Shown piece by piece: positions 45,327 to 59,048 of a stretch of DNA of 64,000 bases (position 1 is its first letter; each line of letters starts with the position of its first letter). Source of the DNA: Sabellastarte sp. h YS-2021 (lineage: Eukaryota > Annelida > Polychaeta > Sabellida > Sabellidae); the NCBI GenBank assembly GCA_964017235.1, contig OZ024936.1:56285028-56349027 (forward strand), given 5' to 3'. The notes below the pieces were generated by a model. That model made no database searches. It was given only the letters and a program-made list of their open reading frames with translations, and had not been told where the DNA came from. The translations under genes and the position numbers were made by a program.

Positions 45327-48300
45327 CTAATCAACAGCCTTGGTGGGTTGTGGGTAAATAGCTTATTTGAACAATATACCTGCACTTAGGAGGTCATTTT
45401 TATGCACTTATAGCATCTAAAAGCCCCATAAGTTTGAGATTGTTACATTTAGTGCTGTTTTTTTTCTTTTAAATGTTCCATAAATACCAGAAGTTTATAT
45501 TCATCACTGGGTATTGACAGTCTGTGGTCAGGCAAAATACAAGCAAACTCGGTCTTGGGGCTCTTAGAAGGTCATATTTGGTCTCATTTTGTGCTCTAAC
45601 AGCCCCTGTATGTGATTTGATCATAAAAAGTCAATGACAGCTTTTGTTTATTTGTTACCATCTAATGTGCTATCTTTCTTGCCTAATGGCTTATTAGGGT
45701 ATTTTCTGTTGCTCCATAATTGCTATTATTAATCAACAAGCCTTAATGGGTTGTGGGTAAATAGCATATATAAACAATATACCTGGACTTAGGAGGTCAC
45801 ATTTTTGCACTTATAGCATCTAAAAGCCCCAGCAGTTGGAGATTGTTACATTTAGTGCTGTTTTTTTTTCTTTTAACTGTTCCATAAAACGAAGCAGTTT
45901 ATATTCATCACTAGGTATTGACAATCTGAGGTCAGGCAGAATACAAGCAAACTCGGTCTTGGGGCTCTTAGAAGGTCATATTTGGTTTCATTTTGTCCTC
46001 TAACAGTCCCTGTATATGATTTGATCATGAAAAAATCAATGACAACTTTTGTTTATTTGTAACTTTCTAATATGTTAGCTTGGTCGCCCAAGGGCTTATT
46101 TGGGTATTTTCTGTTGCTCCATATTTGTCATTATTAAGGAACAGGCCTTGATGTGTTGTGGGTAAATAGCATATATGAACATTATACCTTCACTTAGGAG
46201 GTCATTTTTAGCACTTTTAGCATCTAACAGCCCTATCAGTTTGAGATTGTTTGATTGAGTGCTGGTTTGATCTTTTAACTGTTCCATAAATACCAGAATA
46301 GTTAATATTCATCACTGGGTATTGATAGTTTGAGGATAGGCAGAATACAAGGAAACTCTCTCTTGGGGCTCTTAGACGGTCATATTTGGTCTCATTTTGT
46401 CCTGTAACAGCCCCAGCATTTGAATTGATCGTAAAAAATCAATGACAACTTTTGTTTATTTGTGACTTTCTAATATGTTAGCATGGTTGCCCAAATGCTT
46501 ATTTGAGTATTTTCTGTTGCTCCATAATTGTCATTATTAATGAACAGGCCTTGATGGGTTGTGGGTAAATAGCATATATGAACAATATACCTGCACTTAA
46601 GAGGTCATTTTTTTGCACTTGTAGCATCTAAAAGACCCATCAGTTTGAGATTCTTACATTTAGTGCTGTTTTTTTCTTTTAACTGTTCCATAAATACCAG
46701 AAGTTTATATTCATCACTTTGTATTGACAGTCTGAGGTCAGACAGAATACAAGCAAATTCTCTCTTGAGGCTCTTAGAAGGTCATATTTGGTCTCATTTT
46801 GTCTTCTAACAGCCCCTGTATATGATTTGATCATAAAAAGTCAATGACAGCTTTTGTTTATTTGTGACCATCTAATATGCTATCTTCCTTGCCTAAGGCA
46901 TTATTTGGGTATTTTCTGTTGCTCCAAAATTGCTATTATTAATCAACAGGCCTTGATGGGTTGTCGGTAAATAGCATATCTCAACAATATACCTTCACTT
47001 AGGAGGTGATTTTAGCACTTATAGCATCTAACAGCCCCATCAGTCTGAGATTGTTAGATTGAGTGCTGGTTTGGTCTTTTAACTGTTCCATAAATACCAC
47101 AATAGTTAATATTCATCACTGGGTATTGGTAGTTTGAGGATAGGCAGAATGCAAGCAAACTCTCTCTTGGGGCTCTTAGAAGGTCATATTTGGTCTCATT
47201 TTGTCCTCTAACAGCCCCAGCATTTGATTTGATCATAAAATCAATGACAACTTTTCTTTATTTGTGACTTTCTAATATGTTAGCTATGTCCCCCAAGGGG
47301 CTATTTGGGTATTTTCTTCTGCTCCATAATTGTCATTATTAATGAACAGGCCTTGATGGGTTGTGGGTAAATAGCATATATGAACAATATACCTTCACTT
47401 AGGAGGTCATTTTTAGCACTTATAGCATCTAACAGCCCCATCAGTTGGAGATTGTTAGATTGAGTGCTTGTTTGGTTTTTTAACTGTTGTATAAAAACCA
47501 GAATAGTTAATATTCATCACTGGGTATTGATAGTTTGAAGATAGGCAGAATACAAGCAAACTCTGTCTTGGGGCTCTTAGAAGGTCATATTTGGTATCAT
47601 TATGTCCTCTAACAGCCCCTGTATATGATTTGATCATAAAAAGTCAATGACAGGTTTTCTTCATTTTTGACCATCTAATATGCTATCTTGCTTGCCTAAG
47701 GGTTTATTTGGGTATTTTCTGTTGCTCCATAATTGCTATTATTAATCAACAGGCCTTGTTGGGTTGTGGGTAAATACCATATCTGAACAATATACCTGCA
47801 CTTAGGAGGTCATTTTTATGCACTTATAGCATCTAAAAGCCCCATCAGTTTGAGATTGTTACATTTAATGCAGTTTTTTTTCTTTAACTGTTCCATAAAT
47901 ACCAGAAGTTTATATTCATCACTGGGTATTGACAGTCTGCGGTCAGGCAAAATGCAAGCAAACTCTGTCTTGGGGCTCTTAGAAGGTCATATTTGGTCTT
48001 ATTTTGTCCTCTAACAGCCCCTGCATATGACTTGATCATAAAAAATCAATGACAACTTTTGTTTATTTGTGACTTTCTAATATGTTAGCTTGGTCAGCCA
48101 AATGTTTAATTGGGTATTTTCTGTTGCTCCATAATTGTCATTTTTCAGGAACAGGCCTTGATGGGTTGTGGGTAAATAGCATATCTCAACAATATACCCT
48201 CACTTTAGAGGTCATTTTTAGCACTTATAGCATCTAACAGCCCCATCAGTTGGAGATTGTTAGATTGAGTGCTGGTTTGGTCTTTTAACTGTTCCATAAA

Positions 48301-49779
48301 TACCAGAATAGTTAATATTCATCACTGCGTATTGATAGTTTGAAGATCAGCAGAATACAAGCAAAGTCTGTCTTGGGGCTCTTAGAAGGCCATATTTGGT
48401 CTCATTTTGTATTCTAACAGCCCCTGTATATGATTTGATCATAAAAAGTCAATGACAGCTTTTGTTTATTTGTGACCATCTAATATACTATCTTGCTTGC
48501 CTAAGGGTTTATTTGGGTATTTTCTGTTGCTCCATAATTGCTATTATTAATCAACAGCCCTTGATGGGTTGTGGGTAAATAGCATATTTGAACAATATAC
48601 CTGCACTTAGGAGGTCATTTTTATGCACTTATAGCATCTAAAAGCGCCATCAGTTTGAGATTGTTACATTTAGTGCTGTTTTTTTCTTTTAACTTCCATA
48701 AATACCAGAAGTTTATATTCATCACTTTGTATTGACAGTCTGAGGTCAGGCAGAATACAAGCAAACTCTGTCTTGGGGCTCTTAGAAGGTCATATTTGGT
48801 CTTATTTTGACTTCTAACAGCCCCTGTATATGATTTGATCATAAATAGTCAATGACAGCTTTTGTTTATTTGTGACCATATAATATGCTAACTTCCTTGC
48901 CTAAGGGCTTATTTGGGTATTTTCTGTTGCTCCATAATTGCTATTATTAATCAACAGGCCCTGGTGGTTTGTGGGTAAATAGCATATCTCCACAATATAC
49001 CTTCACTTAGGAGGTGATTTTAGCACTTATAGCATCTAACAGCCCCATCAGTTTGAGACTGTTAGATTGAGTGCTGGTTTGGTCTTTTAACTGTTCTATA
49101 AATACCACAATAGTTAATATTCATCACTGGGTATTGATAGTTTGAGGATAGGCAGAATACAAACAAACTCTCTCTTGGGGCTCTTAGAAGGTCATATTTG
49201 GTCTCATTTTGTCCTCTAACAGCCCCAGCATTTGATTTGATTGTAATAAATCAATGACATCTTTTGTTTATTTTTGACTTTCTAATATGTTAGCTTGGTC
49301 GCCCAAGGGCTTATTTGGGTATTTTCTGTTGCTCCATAATTGTGATTATTAAGGAACAAGCCTTGATGGGTTGTGGGTAAATAGCATATATGAACAATAT
49401 ACCTGCACTTAGGAGGTCATTTTTTTACACTTATAGCATCTAAAAGCCCCATCAGTTTGAGGTTGTTACATTTATTGCTGTTTTTTTTCTTTTAACTGTT
49501 CCATAAAACAAAGAAGTTTATATTCCTCACTGGGTATTGACAATCTGAGGTCAGGCAGATTACAAGCAAACTCGTTCTTGGGGCTCTTAGAAGGTAATAT
49601 TTGGTTTCATTTTGTCCTCTAACAGCCCCTGTATATGATTTGAGCATGAAAAAATCAATGACAACTTTTGTTTATTTGTGACTTTCTAATATGTTAGCTT
49701 GGTCACCCAAGGGCTTATTTGGGTATTTTCTGTTGCTCCATAATTGTCATTATTAAGGAACAGACCTTGATGGGTTGTG

Positions 49780-50884
49780 ACCTCAGACTGTCAATACCCA
49801 GTGATGAATATAAACTTCTGCTATTTATGGAACAGTTAAAAGAAAAAAAAACAGCACTAAATGTAACAATCTCAAACTGCTGGGGCTTTTAGATGCTATA
49901 AATGCATAAAATGACTGCCTAAGTGCAGGTATATTGTTCAGAAATGCTATTTACCCACACCCCATCAAGGCCTGTTCCTTAATAATAGCAATTATGGAGC
50001 AACAGAAAATACCCAAATAAGTTGTCATTGATTTTTTATGTTATCAAATCACATACAGGGACTGTTAGAGGACAAAATGAGACCAAATATGACTTTCTTA
50101 GAGCCCCAAGACAGAGTTTCCTTGTATTCTGCCTATCCTCAAACTACCAATACCCAGTGATGAATATTAACTATTCTGGTATTTATGTAACAGTTAAAAG
50201 ACCAAACCAGCACTGAATCTAACAATCTCAAACTTATGCGGCTGTTAGATGCTATAAGTGCTAAAAATGACCTCCTAAGTGAAAGTATATTGTTCAGATA
50301 TGCTATTACCCCACAACCCATCAAGGCCTGTTGATTAATAATAGCAATTATGGAGCAACAGAAAATAACCAAATAAGCCCTTAGGCAAGTAAGATAGCAT
50401 ATTAGATGGTCACAAATAAACAAAAGCTGTCATTGACTTTTTATGATCAAATCATATACAGGGGCTGTTAGAGGACAAAATGAGACCAAATATGACCTTC
50501 TAAGAGCCCCAAGACAGAGTTTGCTTGTATTCTGCCTGACCTCAGACTGTCAATACCCAGTGATGAATATAAACTTCTGCTATTTATGGAACAGTTAAAA
50601 GAAAAAAAAACACTAAATGTAACAATGTCAAACTGATGGGGCTGTTAGATGCTATGAGTGCATAAAAATGACTGCCTAAGTGCAGGTATATTGTTCAGAA
50701 ATGCTATTTACCCACAACTCATCAAGGCCTGTTCCTTAATAATGACAATTATGGAGCAACAGAAAATACCCAAATAAGTTGTCATTGATTTTTTTTGTTA
50801 TCAAATCACATACAGGGGCTGTTAGAGGACAAAATGACACCAAATATGACTTTCTAAGGGCCCCAAGACAGAGTTTGCTTGTAA
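49780..50884 (-). repeat. Reversed satellite segment inside the array, copy 1
   Basis: Orientation flips abruptly after TTGATGGGTTGTG to ACCTCAGACTGTCAATACCC at about 49780, and flips back after GAGTTTGCTTGTA at about 50884 to TTGATAAAAATCAATGAC. The reversed piece holds B, A and B monomer parts (nearly three monomers). Both junctions fall at different points of the monomer, so this is an inversion or inverted insertion with loss of phase rather than a simple flip. The 94-codon and 64-codon frames here are by-products. Confidence 0.92.
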
Positions 50885-52834
50885 CTTGATAAAAATCAAT
50901 GACAAATTTTATTTTTTTGTGACTTTCTAATATGTTAGCTTGGTCGCCCTAGGGATTATTTGGGTATTTTCTGTTGGTCCATAATTGTCATTATTAAGGA
51001 ACAGGCCTTGATGGGTTGTGGGTAAATAGCATATATGAACAATATACCTTCACTTAGGAGGTCATTTTTAGCACTTATAGCATCTAACAGCCCCATCAGT
51101 TTGAGACTGTTAGATTAAGTGCTGGTTTGGTCTTTTAACTGTTCCATAACTATGAGAATACTTAATATTCATCACTGGGTATTGGTAGTTTGAGGATAGG
51201 CAGAATACAAGCAAACTCTGTCCTGGGGCTCTTAGAAGGTCATATTTGGTCTCATTTTGTCCTCTAACAGCCCCTGGATATGATTTGATCATAAAACATC
51301 AATGACAACTTTTGTTTATTTGTGACTTTCTAATATGCTATCTTGCTTGCCTAAGGGCTTATTTGGGTATTTTCTTTTCCTCCATATTTGTCATTATTAA
51401 GGAACTGGCCTTGATGGGTTGTGGGTAAATAGCATATTTGAACAATATACCTGCACTTAGGAGGTCATTTTTATACACTTATAACATCTAAAAGCCCCAT
51501 CAGTTTGAGATTGTTACATTTAGTGCTGTTTTTTTCTTTTAACTGTTCCATAAATAGCAGAAGTTTATATTCATCACTGGGTAGTGACAGTCTGAGGTCA
51601 GGCAGAATACAAGCAAACTCTGTCTTGGGGCTCTTAGAAGGTCATATTTGGTCTCATTTTGTCCTCTAACAGCCCCTGTATATGACTTGATCATAAAAAA
51701 TCAATGACAAATTTTGTTTATTTGTAACTTTCTAATATGTTAACTTGGTCGCTCAAGGGCTTAATTAGGTATTTTCTGTTGCTCCATAATTTTCATTATT
51801 AAGGAGAAGGCCTTGATGGGTTGCGGGTAAATAGCATATAAGAACAATATACCTTCACTTAGGAGGTCATTTTTAGCCCTTATAGCCTCTAACAGCGCCA
51901 TCAGTTTGAGATTGTTAGATTGAGTGCTGGTTTGGTCTTTTAACTGTTCCATAAATACCAGAATAGTTAATATTCATCACTGGGTATTGGTAGTTTGAGG
52001 ATAGGCAGAATACAAGCAAACTCTGTCTTGGGGCTCTTAGAAGGTCATATTTGGTCTCATTTTGTCCTCTAACAGCCCCTGTATATGATTTGATCGTAAA
52101 AGGTCAATGACACCTTTTGTTTATTGGAGACTTTCTAATATGCTATCTTGCTTGCCTAGGGGCTTATTTGGGTATTTTCTTTTGCTCCATAATTGCTATT
52201 ATTAATCAACAGCCTTGGTGGGTTGTGGGTAAATAGCTTATTTGAACAATATACCTGCACTTAGGAGGTCATTTTTATGCACTTATAGCATCTAAAAGCC
52301 CCATAAGTTTGAGATTGTTACATTTAGTGCTGTTTTTTTTCTTTTAACTGTTCCATAAATACCAGAAGTTTATATTCATCACTGGGTATTGACAGTCTGA
52401 GGTCAGGCAGAATACAAGCAAACTCTGTCTTGGGGCTCTTAGAAGGTCATATTTGGTCTCATTTTGTCCTCTAACAGCCCCTGTATATGACTTGATCATA
52501 AAAAATCAATGACAAATTTTGGTTTTTTGTGACTTTCTAATATGTTAGCTTGGTCGCCCAAGGGCTTATTTGGGTATTTTCTGTTGCTCCATAATTGTCA
52601 TTATTAAGGAACAGGCCTTGATGGGTTGTGGGTAAATAGCATATATGAACAATATACCTTCACTTAGGAGGTCATTTTTAGCCCTCATATCATCTAACAG
52701 CCCCATCAGTTTGAGATTGTTAGATTGAGTGCTGGTTTGGTCTTTTAACTGTTCCATAAATACCAGAATAGTTAATATTCATCACTGGGTATTGGTAGTT
52801 TGAGGATAGGCAGAATACAAGCAAACTCTGTCTT

Positions 52835-52884
52835 GGGGCTCTTAGAAGGTCATATTTGGTCTCATTTTGTCCTCTAACAGCCCC
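52835..52884 (+). other. Representative intra-monomer inverted repeat (hairpin motif)
   Basis: GGGGCTCTTAGAAGG at 52835-52849 and CCTCTAACAGCCCC at 52871-52884 are inverted copies, separated by 21 bases. Almost every monomer has this pair; in some the left arm reads GGGGCTGTTAGAAGG, which pairs even better. A third copy of TCTAACAGCCCC stands about 150-160 bp upstream of the pair in A-type monomers. It may fold as a hairpin in single-stranded DNA or RNA; a role is unproven. Confidence 0.75.
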
Positions 52885-53010
52885 TGTATATGATTTGATC
52901 GTAAAAGGTCAATGACACCTTTTGTTTATTGGAGACTTTCTAATATGCTATCTTGCTTGCCTAGGGGCTTATTTGGGTATTTTCTTTTGCTCCATAATTG
53001 CTATTATTAA

Positions 53011-53490
53011 CCCTTTCGCTACTGAAGGATCATTATTCCAGGGGACTGTAGCCATAAGACGTCATATCACGTCAGAAACGCCTATCAAGTAAAGCATTAA
53101 CTCACTACCTTATACACTTCATTTGCGGTATTTTTCGGTATATTTCATTACGAATTGATGAAAGTCGGATGGGAAAATTCGTGGGGATTCCCCAGATACT
53201 TATAACCACGAGTAAACAATATGCAGGTATATGCAATAAAGACGGCAAAATCTACGGAAACCACTTAAAATAGATGAAAATGGTGAATTTTCCTTAAAAT
53301 ATAGTGTAATTTTCAAATAAAATACTTTAAAGTTCGATTTAAGTCTGATACACCAAAGAAAACGTATAATAATACACTGAAGGGAATGTAGAAATTAATA
53401 TTATTGCCGTCGACTCTTGGTCGACAGACATGGTATGTTGTAATACACATTGATGTCGACTGCTAGTCGACATATAAGGTAGCGAAAGGG
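53011..53490. mobile_element. 480-bp piggyBac-like MITE with TTAA target duplication, copy 1
   Basis: TTAA at 53007-53010 and 53491-53494 flanks a 480-bp element whose ends are inverted copies: CCCTTTCGCTAC at the left and GTAGCGAAAGGG at the right. Empty copies of the same monomer site exist (TATTATTAATCAACAG at about 52198-52213, 60362-60377 and 63746-63761), proving precise insertion into TTAA. A TTAA target with CCC-starting ends fits the piggyBac superfamily. There is no transposase inside. Near the right end are two GTCGAC palindromes (GTCGACTCTTGGTCGAC at 53409-53425, and GTCGACTGCTAGTCGAC at about 53455-53471). At the left is GACGTCATATCACGTC. Confidence 0.88.
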
Positions 53491-56400
53491 TTAATCAACA
53501 GCCTTGGTGGGTTGTGGGTAAATAGCTTATTTGAACAATATACCTGCACTTAGGAGGTCATTTTTATGCACTTATAGCATCTAAAAGCCCCATAAGTTTG
53601 AGATTGTTACATTTAGTGCTGTTTTTTTTCTTTTAAATGTTCCATAAATACCAGAAGTTTATATTCATCACTGGGTATTGACAGTCTGTGGTCAGGCAAA
53701 ATACAAGCAAACTCGGTCTTGGGGCTCTTAGAAGGTCATATTTGGTCTCATTTTGTGCTCTAACAGCCCCTGTATGTGATTTGATCATAAAAAGTCAATG
53801 ACAGCTTTTGTTTATTTGTTACCATCTAATGTGCTATCTTTCTTGCCTAATGGCTTATTAGGGTATTTTCTGTTGCTCCATAATTGCTATTATTAATCAA
53901 CAAGCCTTGATGGGTTGTGGGTAAATAGCATATATAAACAATATACCTGGACTTAGGAGGTCACATTTTTGCACTTATAGCATCTAAAAGCCCCAGCAGT
54001 TGGAGATTGTTACATTTAGTGCTGTTTTTTTTTCTTTTAACTGTTCCATAAAACGAAGCAGTTTATATTCATCACTAGGTATTGACAATCTGAGGTCAGG
54101 CAGAATACAAGCAAACTCGGTCTTGGGGCTCTTAGAAGGTCATATTTGGTTTCATTTTGTCCTCTAACAGTCCCTGTATATGATTTGATCATGAAAAAAT
54201 CAATGACAACTTTTGTTTATTTGTAACTTTCTAATATGTTAGCTTGGTCGCCCAAGGGCTTATTTGGGTATTTTCTGTTGCTCCATATTTGTCATTATTA
54301 AGGAACAGGCCTTGATGTGTTGTGGGTAAATAGCATATATGAACATTATACCTTCACTTAGGAGGTCATTTTTAGCACTTTTAGCATCTAACAGCCCTAT
54401 CAGTTTGAGATTGTTTGATTGAGTGCTGGTTTGATCTTTTAACTGTTCCATAAATACCAGAATAGTTAATATTCATCACTGGGTATTGATAGTTTGAGGA
54501 TAGGCAGAATACAAGGAAACTCTCTCTTGGGGCTCTTAGACGGTCATATTTGGTCTCATTTTGTCCTGTAACAGCCCCAGCATTTGAATTGATCGTAAAA
54601 AATCAATGACAACTTTTGTTTATTTGTGACTTTCTAATATGTTAGCATGGTTGCCCAAATGCTTATTTGAGTATTTTCTGTTGCTCCATAATTGTCATTA
54701 TTAATGAACAGGCCTTGATGGGTTGTGGGTAAATAGCATATATGAACAATATACCTGCACTTAAGAGGTCATTTTTTTGCACTTGTAGCATCTAAAAGAC
54801 CCATCAGTTTGAGATTCTTACATTTAGTGCTGTTTTTTTCTTTTAACTGTTCCATAAATACCAGAAGTTTATATTCATCACTTTGTATTGACAGTCTGAG
54901 GTCAGACAGAATACAAGCAAATTCTCTCTTGAGGCTCTTAGAAGGTCATATTTGGTCTCATTTTGTCTTCTAACAGCCCCTGTATATGATTTGATCATAA
55001 AAAGTCAATGACAGCTTTTGTTTATTTGTGACCATCTAATATGCTATCTTCCTTGCCTAAGGCATTATTTGGGTATTTTCTGTTGCTCCAAAATTGCTAT
55101 TATTAATCAACAGGCCTTGATGGGTTGTCGGTAAATAGCATATCTCAACAATATACCTTCACTTAGGAGGTGATTTTAGCACTTATAGCATCTAACAGCC
55201 CCATCAGTCTGAGATTGTTAGATTGAGTGCTGGTTTGGTCTTTTAACTGTTCCATAAATACCACAATAGTTAATATTCATCACTGGGTATTGGTAGTTTG
55301 AGGATAGGCAGAATGCAAGCAAACTCTCTCTTGGGGCTCTTAGAAGGTCATATTTGGTCTCATTTTGTCCTCTAACAGCCCCAGCATTTGATTTGATCAT
55401 AAAATCAATGACAACTTTTCTTTATTTGTGACTTTCTAATATGTTAGCTATGTCCCCCAAGGGGCTATTTGGGTATTTTCTTCTGCTCCATAATTGTCAT
55501 TATTAATGAACAGGCCTTGATGGGTTGTGGGTAAATAGCATATATGAACAATATACCTTCACTTAGGAGGTCATTTTTAGCACTTATAGCATCTAACAGC
55601 CCCATCAGTTGGAGATTGTTAGATTGAGTGCTTGTTTGGTTTTTTAACTGTTGTATAAAAACCAGAATAGTTAATATTCATCACTGGGTATTGATAGTTT
55701 GAAGATAGGCAGAATACAAGCAAACTCTGTCTTGGGGCTCTTAGAAGGTCATATTTGGTATCATTATGTCCTCTAACAGCCCCTGTATATGATTTGATCA
55801 TAAAAAGTCAATGACAGGTTTTCTTCATTTTTGACCATCTAATATGCTATCTTGCTTGCCTAAGGGTTTATTTGGGTATTTTCTGTTGCTCCATAATTGC
55901 TATTATTAATCAACAGGCCTTGTTGGGTTGTGGGTAAATACCATATCTGAACAATATACCTGCACTTAGGAGGTCATTTTTATGCACTTATAGCATCTAA
56001 AAGCCCCATCAGTTTGAGATTGTTACATTTAATGCAGTTTTTTTTCTTTAACTGTTCCATAAATACCAGAAGTTTATATTCATCACTGGGTATTGACAGT
56101 CTGCGGTCAGGCAAAATGCAAGCAAACTCTGTCTTGGGGCTCTTAGAAGGTCATATTTGGTCTTATTTTGTCCTCTAACAGCCCCTGCATATGACTTGAT
56201 CATAAAAAATCAATGACAACTTTTGTTTATTTGTGACTTTCTAATATGTTAGCTTGGTCAGCCAAATGTTTAATTGGGTATTTTCTGTTGCTCCATAATT
56301 GTCATTTTTCAGGAACAGGCCTTGATGGGTTGTGGGTAAATAGCATATCTCAACAATATACCCTCACTTTAGAGGTCATTTTTAGCACTTATAGCATCTA

Positions 56401-57943
56401 ACAGCCCCATCAGTTGGAGATTGTTAGATTGAGTGCTGGTTTGGTCTTTTAACTGTTCCATAAATACCAGAATAGTTAATATTCATCACTGCGTATTGAT
56501 AGTTTGAAGATCAGCAGAATACAAGCAAAGTCTGTCTTGGGGCTCTTAGAAGGCCATATTTGGTCTCATTTTGTATTCTAACAGCCCCTGTATATGATTT
56601 GATCATAAAAAGTCAATGACAGCTTTTGTTTATTTGTGACCATCTAATATACTATCTTGCTTGCCTAAGGGTTTATTTGGGTATTTTCTGTTGCTCCATA
56701 ATTGCTATTATTAATCAACAGCCCTTGATGGGTTGTGGGTAAATAGCATATTTGAACAATATACCTGCACTTAGGAGGTCATTTTTATGCACTTATAGCA
56801 TCTAAAAGCGCCATCAGTTTGAGATTGTTACATTTAGTGCTGTTTTTTTCTTTTAACTTCCATAAATACCAGAAGTTTATATTCATCACTTTGTATTGAC
56901 AGTCTGAGGTCAGGCAGAATACAAGCAAACTCTGTCTTGGGGCTCTTAGAAGGTCATATTTGGTCTTATTTTGACTTCTAACAGCCCCTGTATATGATTT
57001 GATCATAAATAGTCAATGACAGCTTTTGTTTATTTGTGACCATATAATATGCTAACTTCCTTGCCTAAGGGCTTATTTGGGTATTTTCTGTTGCTCCATA
57101 ATTGCTATTATTAATCAACAGGCCCTGGTGGTTTGTGGGTAAATAGCATATCTCCACAATATACCTTCACTTAGGAGGTGATTTTAGCACTTATAGCATC
57201 TAACAGCCCCATCAGTTTGAGACTGTTAGATTGAGTGCTGGTTTGGTCTTTTAACTGTTCTATAAATACCACAATAGTTAATATTCATCACTGGGTATTG
57301 ATAGTTTGAGGATAGGCAGAATACAAACAAACTCTCTCTTGGGGCTCTTAGAAGGTCATATTTGGTCTCATTTTGTCCTCTAACAGCCCCAGCATTTGAT
57401 TTGATTGTAATAAATCAATGACATCTTTTGTTTATTTTTGACTTTCTAATATGTTAGCTTGGTCGCCCAAGGGCTTATTTGGGTATTTTCTGTTGCTCCA
57501 TAATTGTGATTATTAAGGAACAAGCCTTGATGGGTTGTGGGTAAATAGCATATATGAACAATATACCTGCACTTAGGAGGTCATTTTTTTACACTTATAG
57601 CATCTAAAAGCCCCATCAGTTTGAGGTTGTTACATTTATTGCTGTTTTTTTTCTTTTAACTGTTCCATAAAACAAAGAAGTTTATATTCCTCACTGGGTA
57701 TTGACAATCTGAGGTCAGGCAGATTACAAGCAAACTCGTTCTTGGGGCTCTTAGAAGGTAATATTTGGTTTCATTTTGTCCTCTAACAGCCCCTGTATAT
57801 GATTTGAGCATGAAAAAATCAATGACAACTTTTGTTTATTTGTGACTTTCTAATATGTTAGCTTGGTCACCCAAGGGCTTATTTGGGTATTTTCTGTTGC
57901 TCCATAATTGTCATTATTAAGGAACAGACCTTGATGGGTTGTG

Positions 57944-59048
57944 ACCTCAGACTGTCAATACCCAGTGATGAATATAAACTTCTGCTATTTATGGAACAGT
58001 TAAAAGAAAAAAAAACAGCACTAAATGTAACAATCTCAAACTGCTGGGGCTTTTAGATGCTATAAATGCATAAAATGACTGCCTAAGTGCAGGTATATTG
58101 TTCAGAAATGCTATTTACCCACACCCCATCAAGGCCTGTTCCTTAATAATAGCAATTATGGAGCAACAGAAAATACCCAAATAAGTTGTCATTGATTTTT
58201 TATGTTATCAAATCACATACAGGGACTGTTAGAGGACAAAATGAGACCAAATATGACTTTCTTAGAGCCCCAAGACAGAGTTTCCTTGTATTCTGCCTAT
58301 CCTCAAACTACCAATACCCAGTGATGAATATTAACTATTCTGGTATTTATGTAACAGTTAAAAGACCAAACCAGCACTGAATCTAACAATCTCAAACTTA
58401 TGCGGCTGTTAGATGCTATAAGTGCTAAAAATGACCTCCTAAGTGAAAGTATATTGTTCAGATATGCTATTACCCCACAACCCATCAAGGCCTGTTGATT
58501 AATAATAGCAATTATGGAGCAACAGAAAATAACCAAATAAGCCCTTAGGCAAGTAAGATAGCATATTAGATGGTCACAAATAAACAAAAGCTGTCATTGA
58601 CTTTTTATGATCAAATCATATACAGGGGCTGTTAGAGGACAAAATGAGACCAAATATGACCTTCTAAGAGCCCCAAGACAGAGTTTGCTTGTATTCTGCC
58701 TGACCTCAGACTGTCAATACCCAGTGATGAATATAAACTTCTGCTATTTATGGAACAGTTAAAAGAAAAAAAAACACTAAATGTAACAATGTCAAACTGA
58801 TGGGGCTGTTAGATGCTATGAGTGCATAAAAATGACTGCCTAAGTGCAGGTATATTGTTCAGAAATGCTATTTACCCACAACTCATCAAGGCCTGTTCCT
58901 TAATAATGACAATTATGGAGCAACAGAAAATACCCAAATAAGTTGTCATTGATTTTTTTTGTTATCAAATCACATACAGGGGCTGTTAGAGGACAAAATG
59001 ACACCAAATATGACTTTCTAAGGGCCCCAAGACAGAGTTTGCTTGTAA
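57944..59048 (-). repeat. Reversed satellite segment, copy 2
   Basis: Exact 8,164-bp-shifted counterpart of 49780-50884, with the same junction sequences, confirming that the inversion preceded the large duplication. Confidence 0.92.

Larger units (their letters stand above)
45327..53490 (+). repeat. 8,164-bp tandem segmental duplication of satellite, copy 1
   Basis: Every landmark here recurs 8,164 bp to the right: frames at 46096, 47054, 47455, 48621, 50022, 51110, 51761 and 52566 are matched by identical conceptual frames at 54260, 55218, 55619, 56785, 58186, 59274, 59925 and 60730. By eye only scattered differences exist (for example CCTTAATGGG at about 45741 against CCTTGATGGG at about 53905). 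The block contains about 19 monomers, a reversed segment and, at its right end, the MITE. Its left half begins with monomers related to the 2,416-bp higher-order repeat. Confidence 0.95.
52202..53490 (+). repeat. 1,289-bp unit: satellite dimer plus MITE, first copy
   Basis: An 805-bp B-A dimer followed by the MITE and its TTAA. The same composite occurs at 60366-61654 and 61655-62943. In the first copy it is followed by the other satellite types of the 8,164-bp block rather than by another unit. Confidence 0.9.

Noticed and set aside
50022-50423. 64-codon plus-strand and 94-codon minus-strand frames (also at 58186-58587)
   Set aside because: They lie in the reversed satellite segment and translate satellite sequence read in the other orientation.
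45240-53010. Independent transposition of the three MITE copies
   Set aside because: All three occupy the identical monomer site with identical flanks at duplication offsets, so co-amplification explains them.
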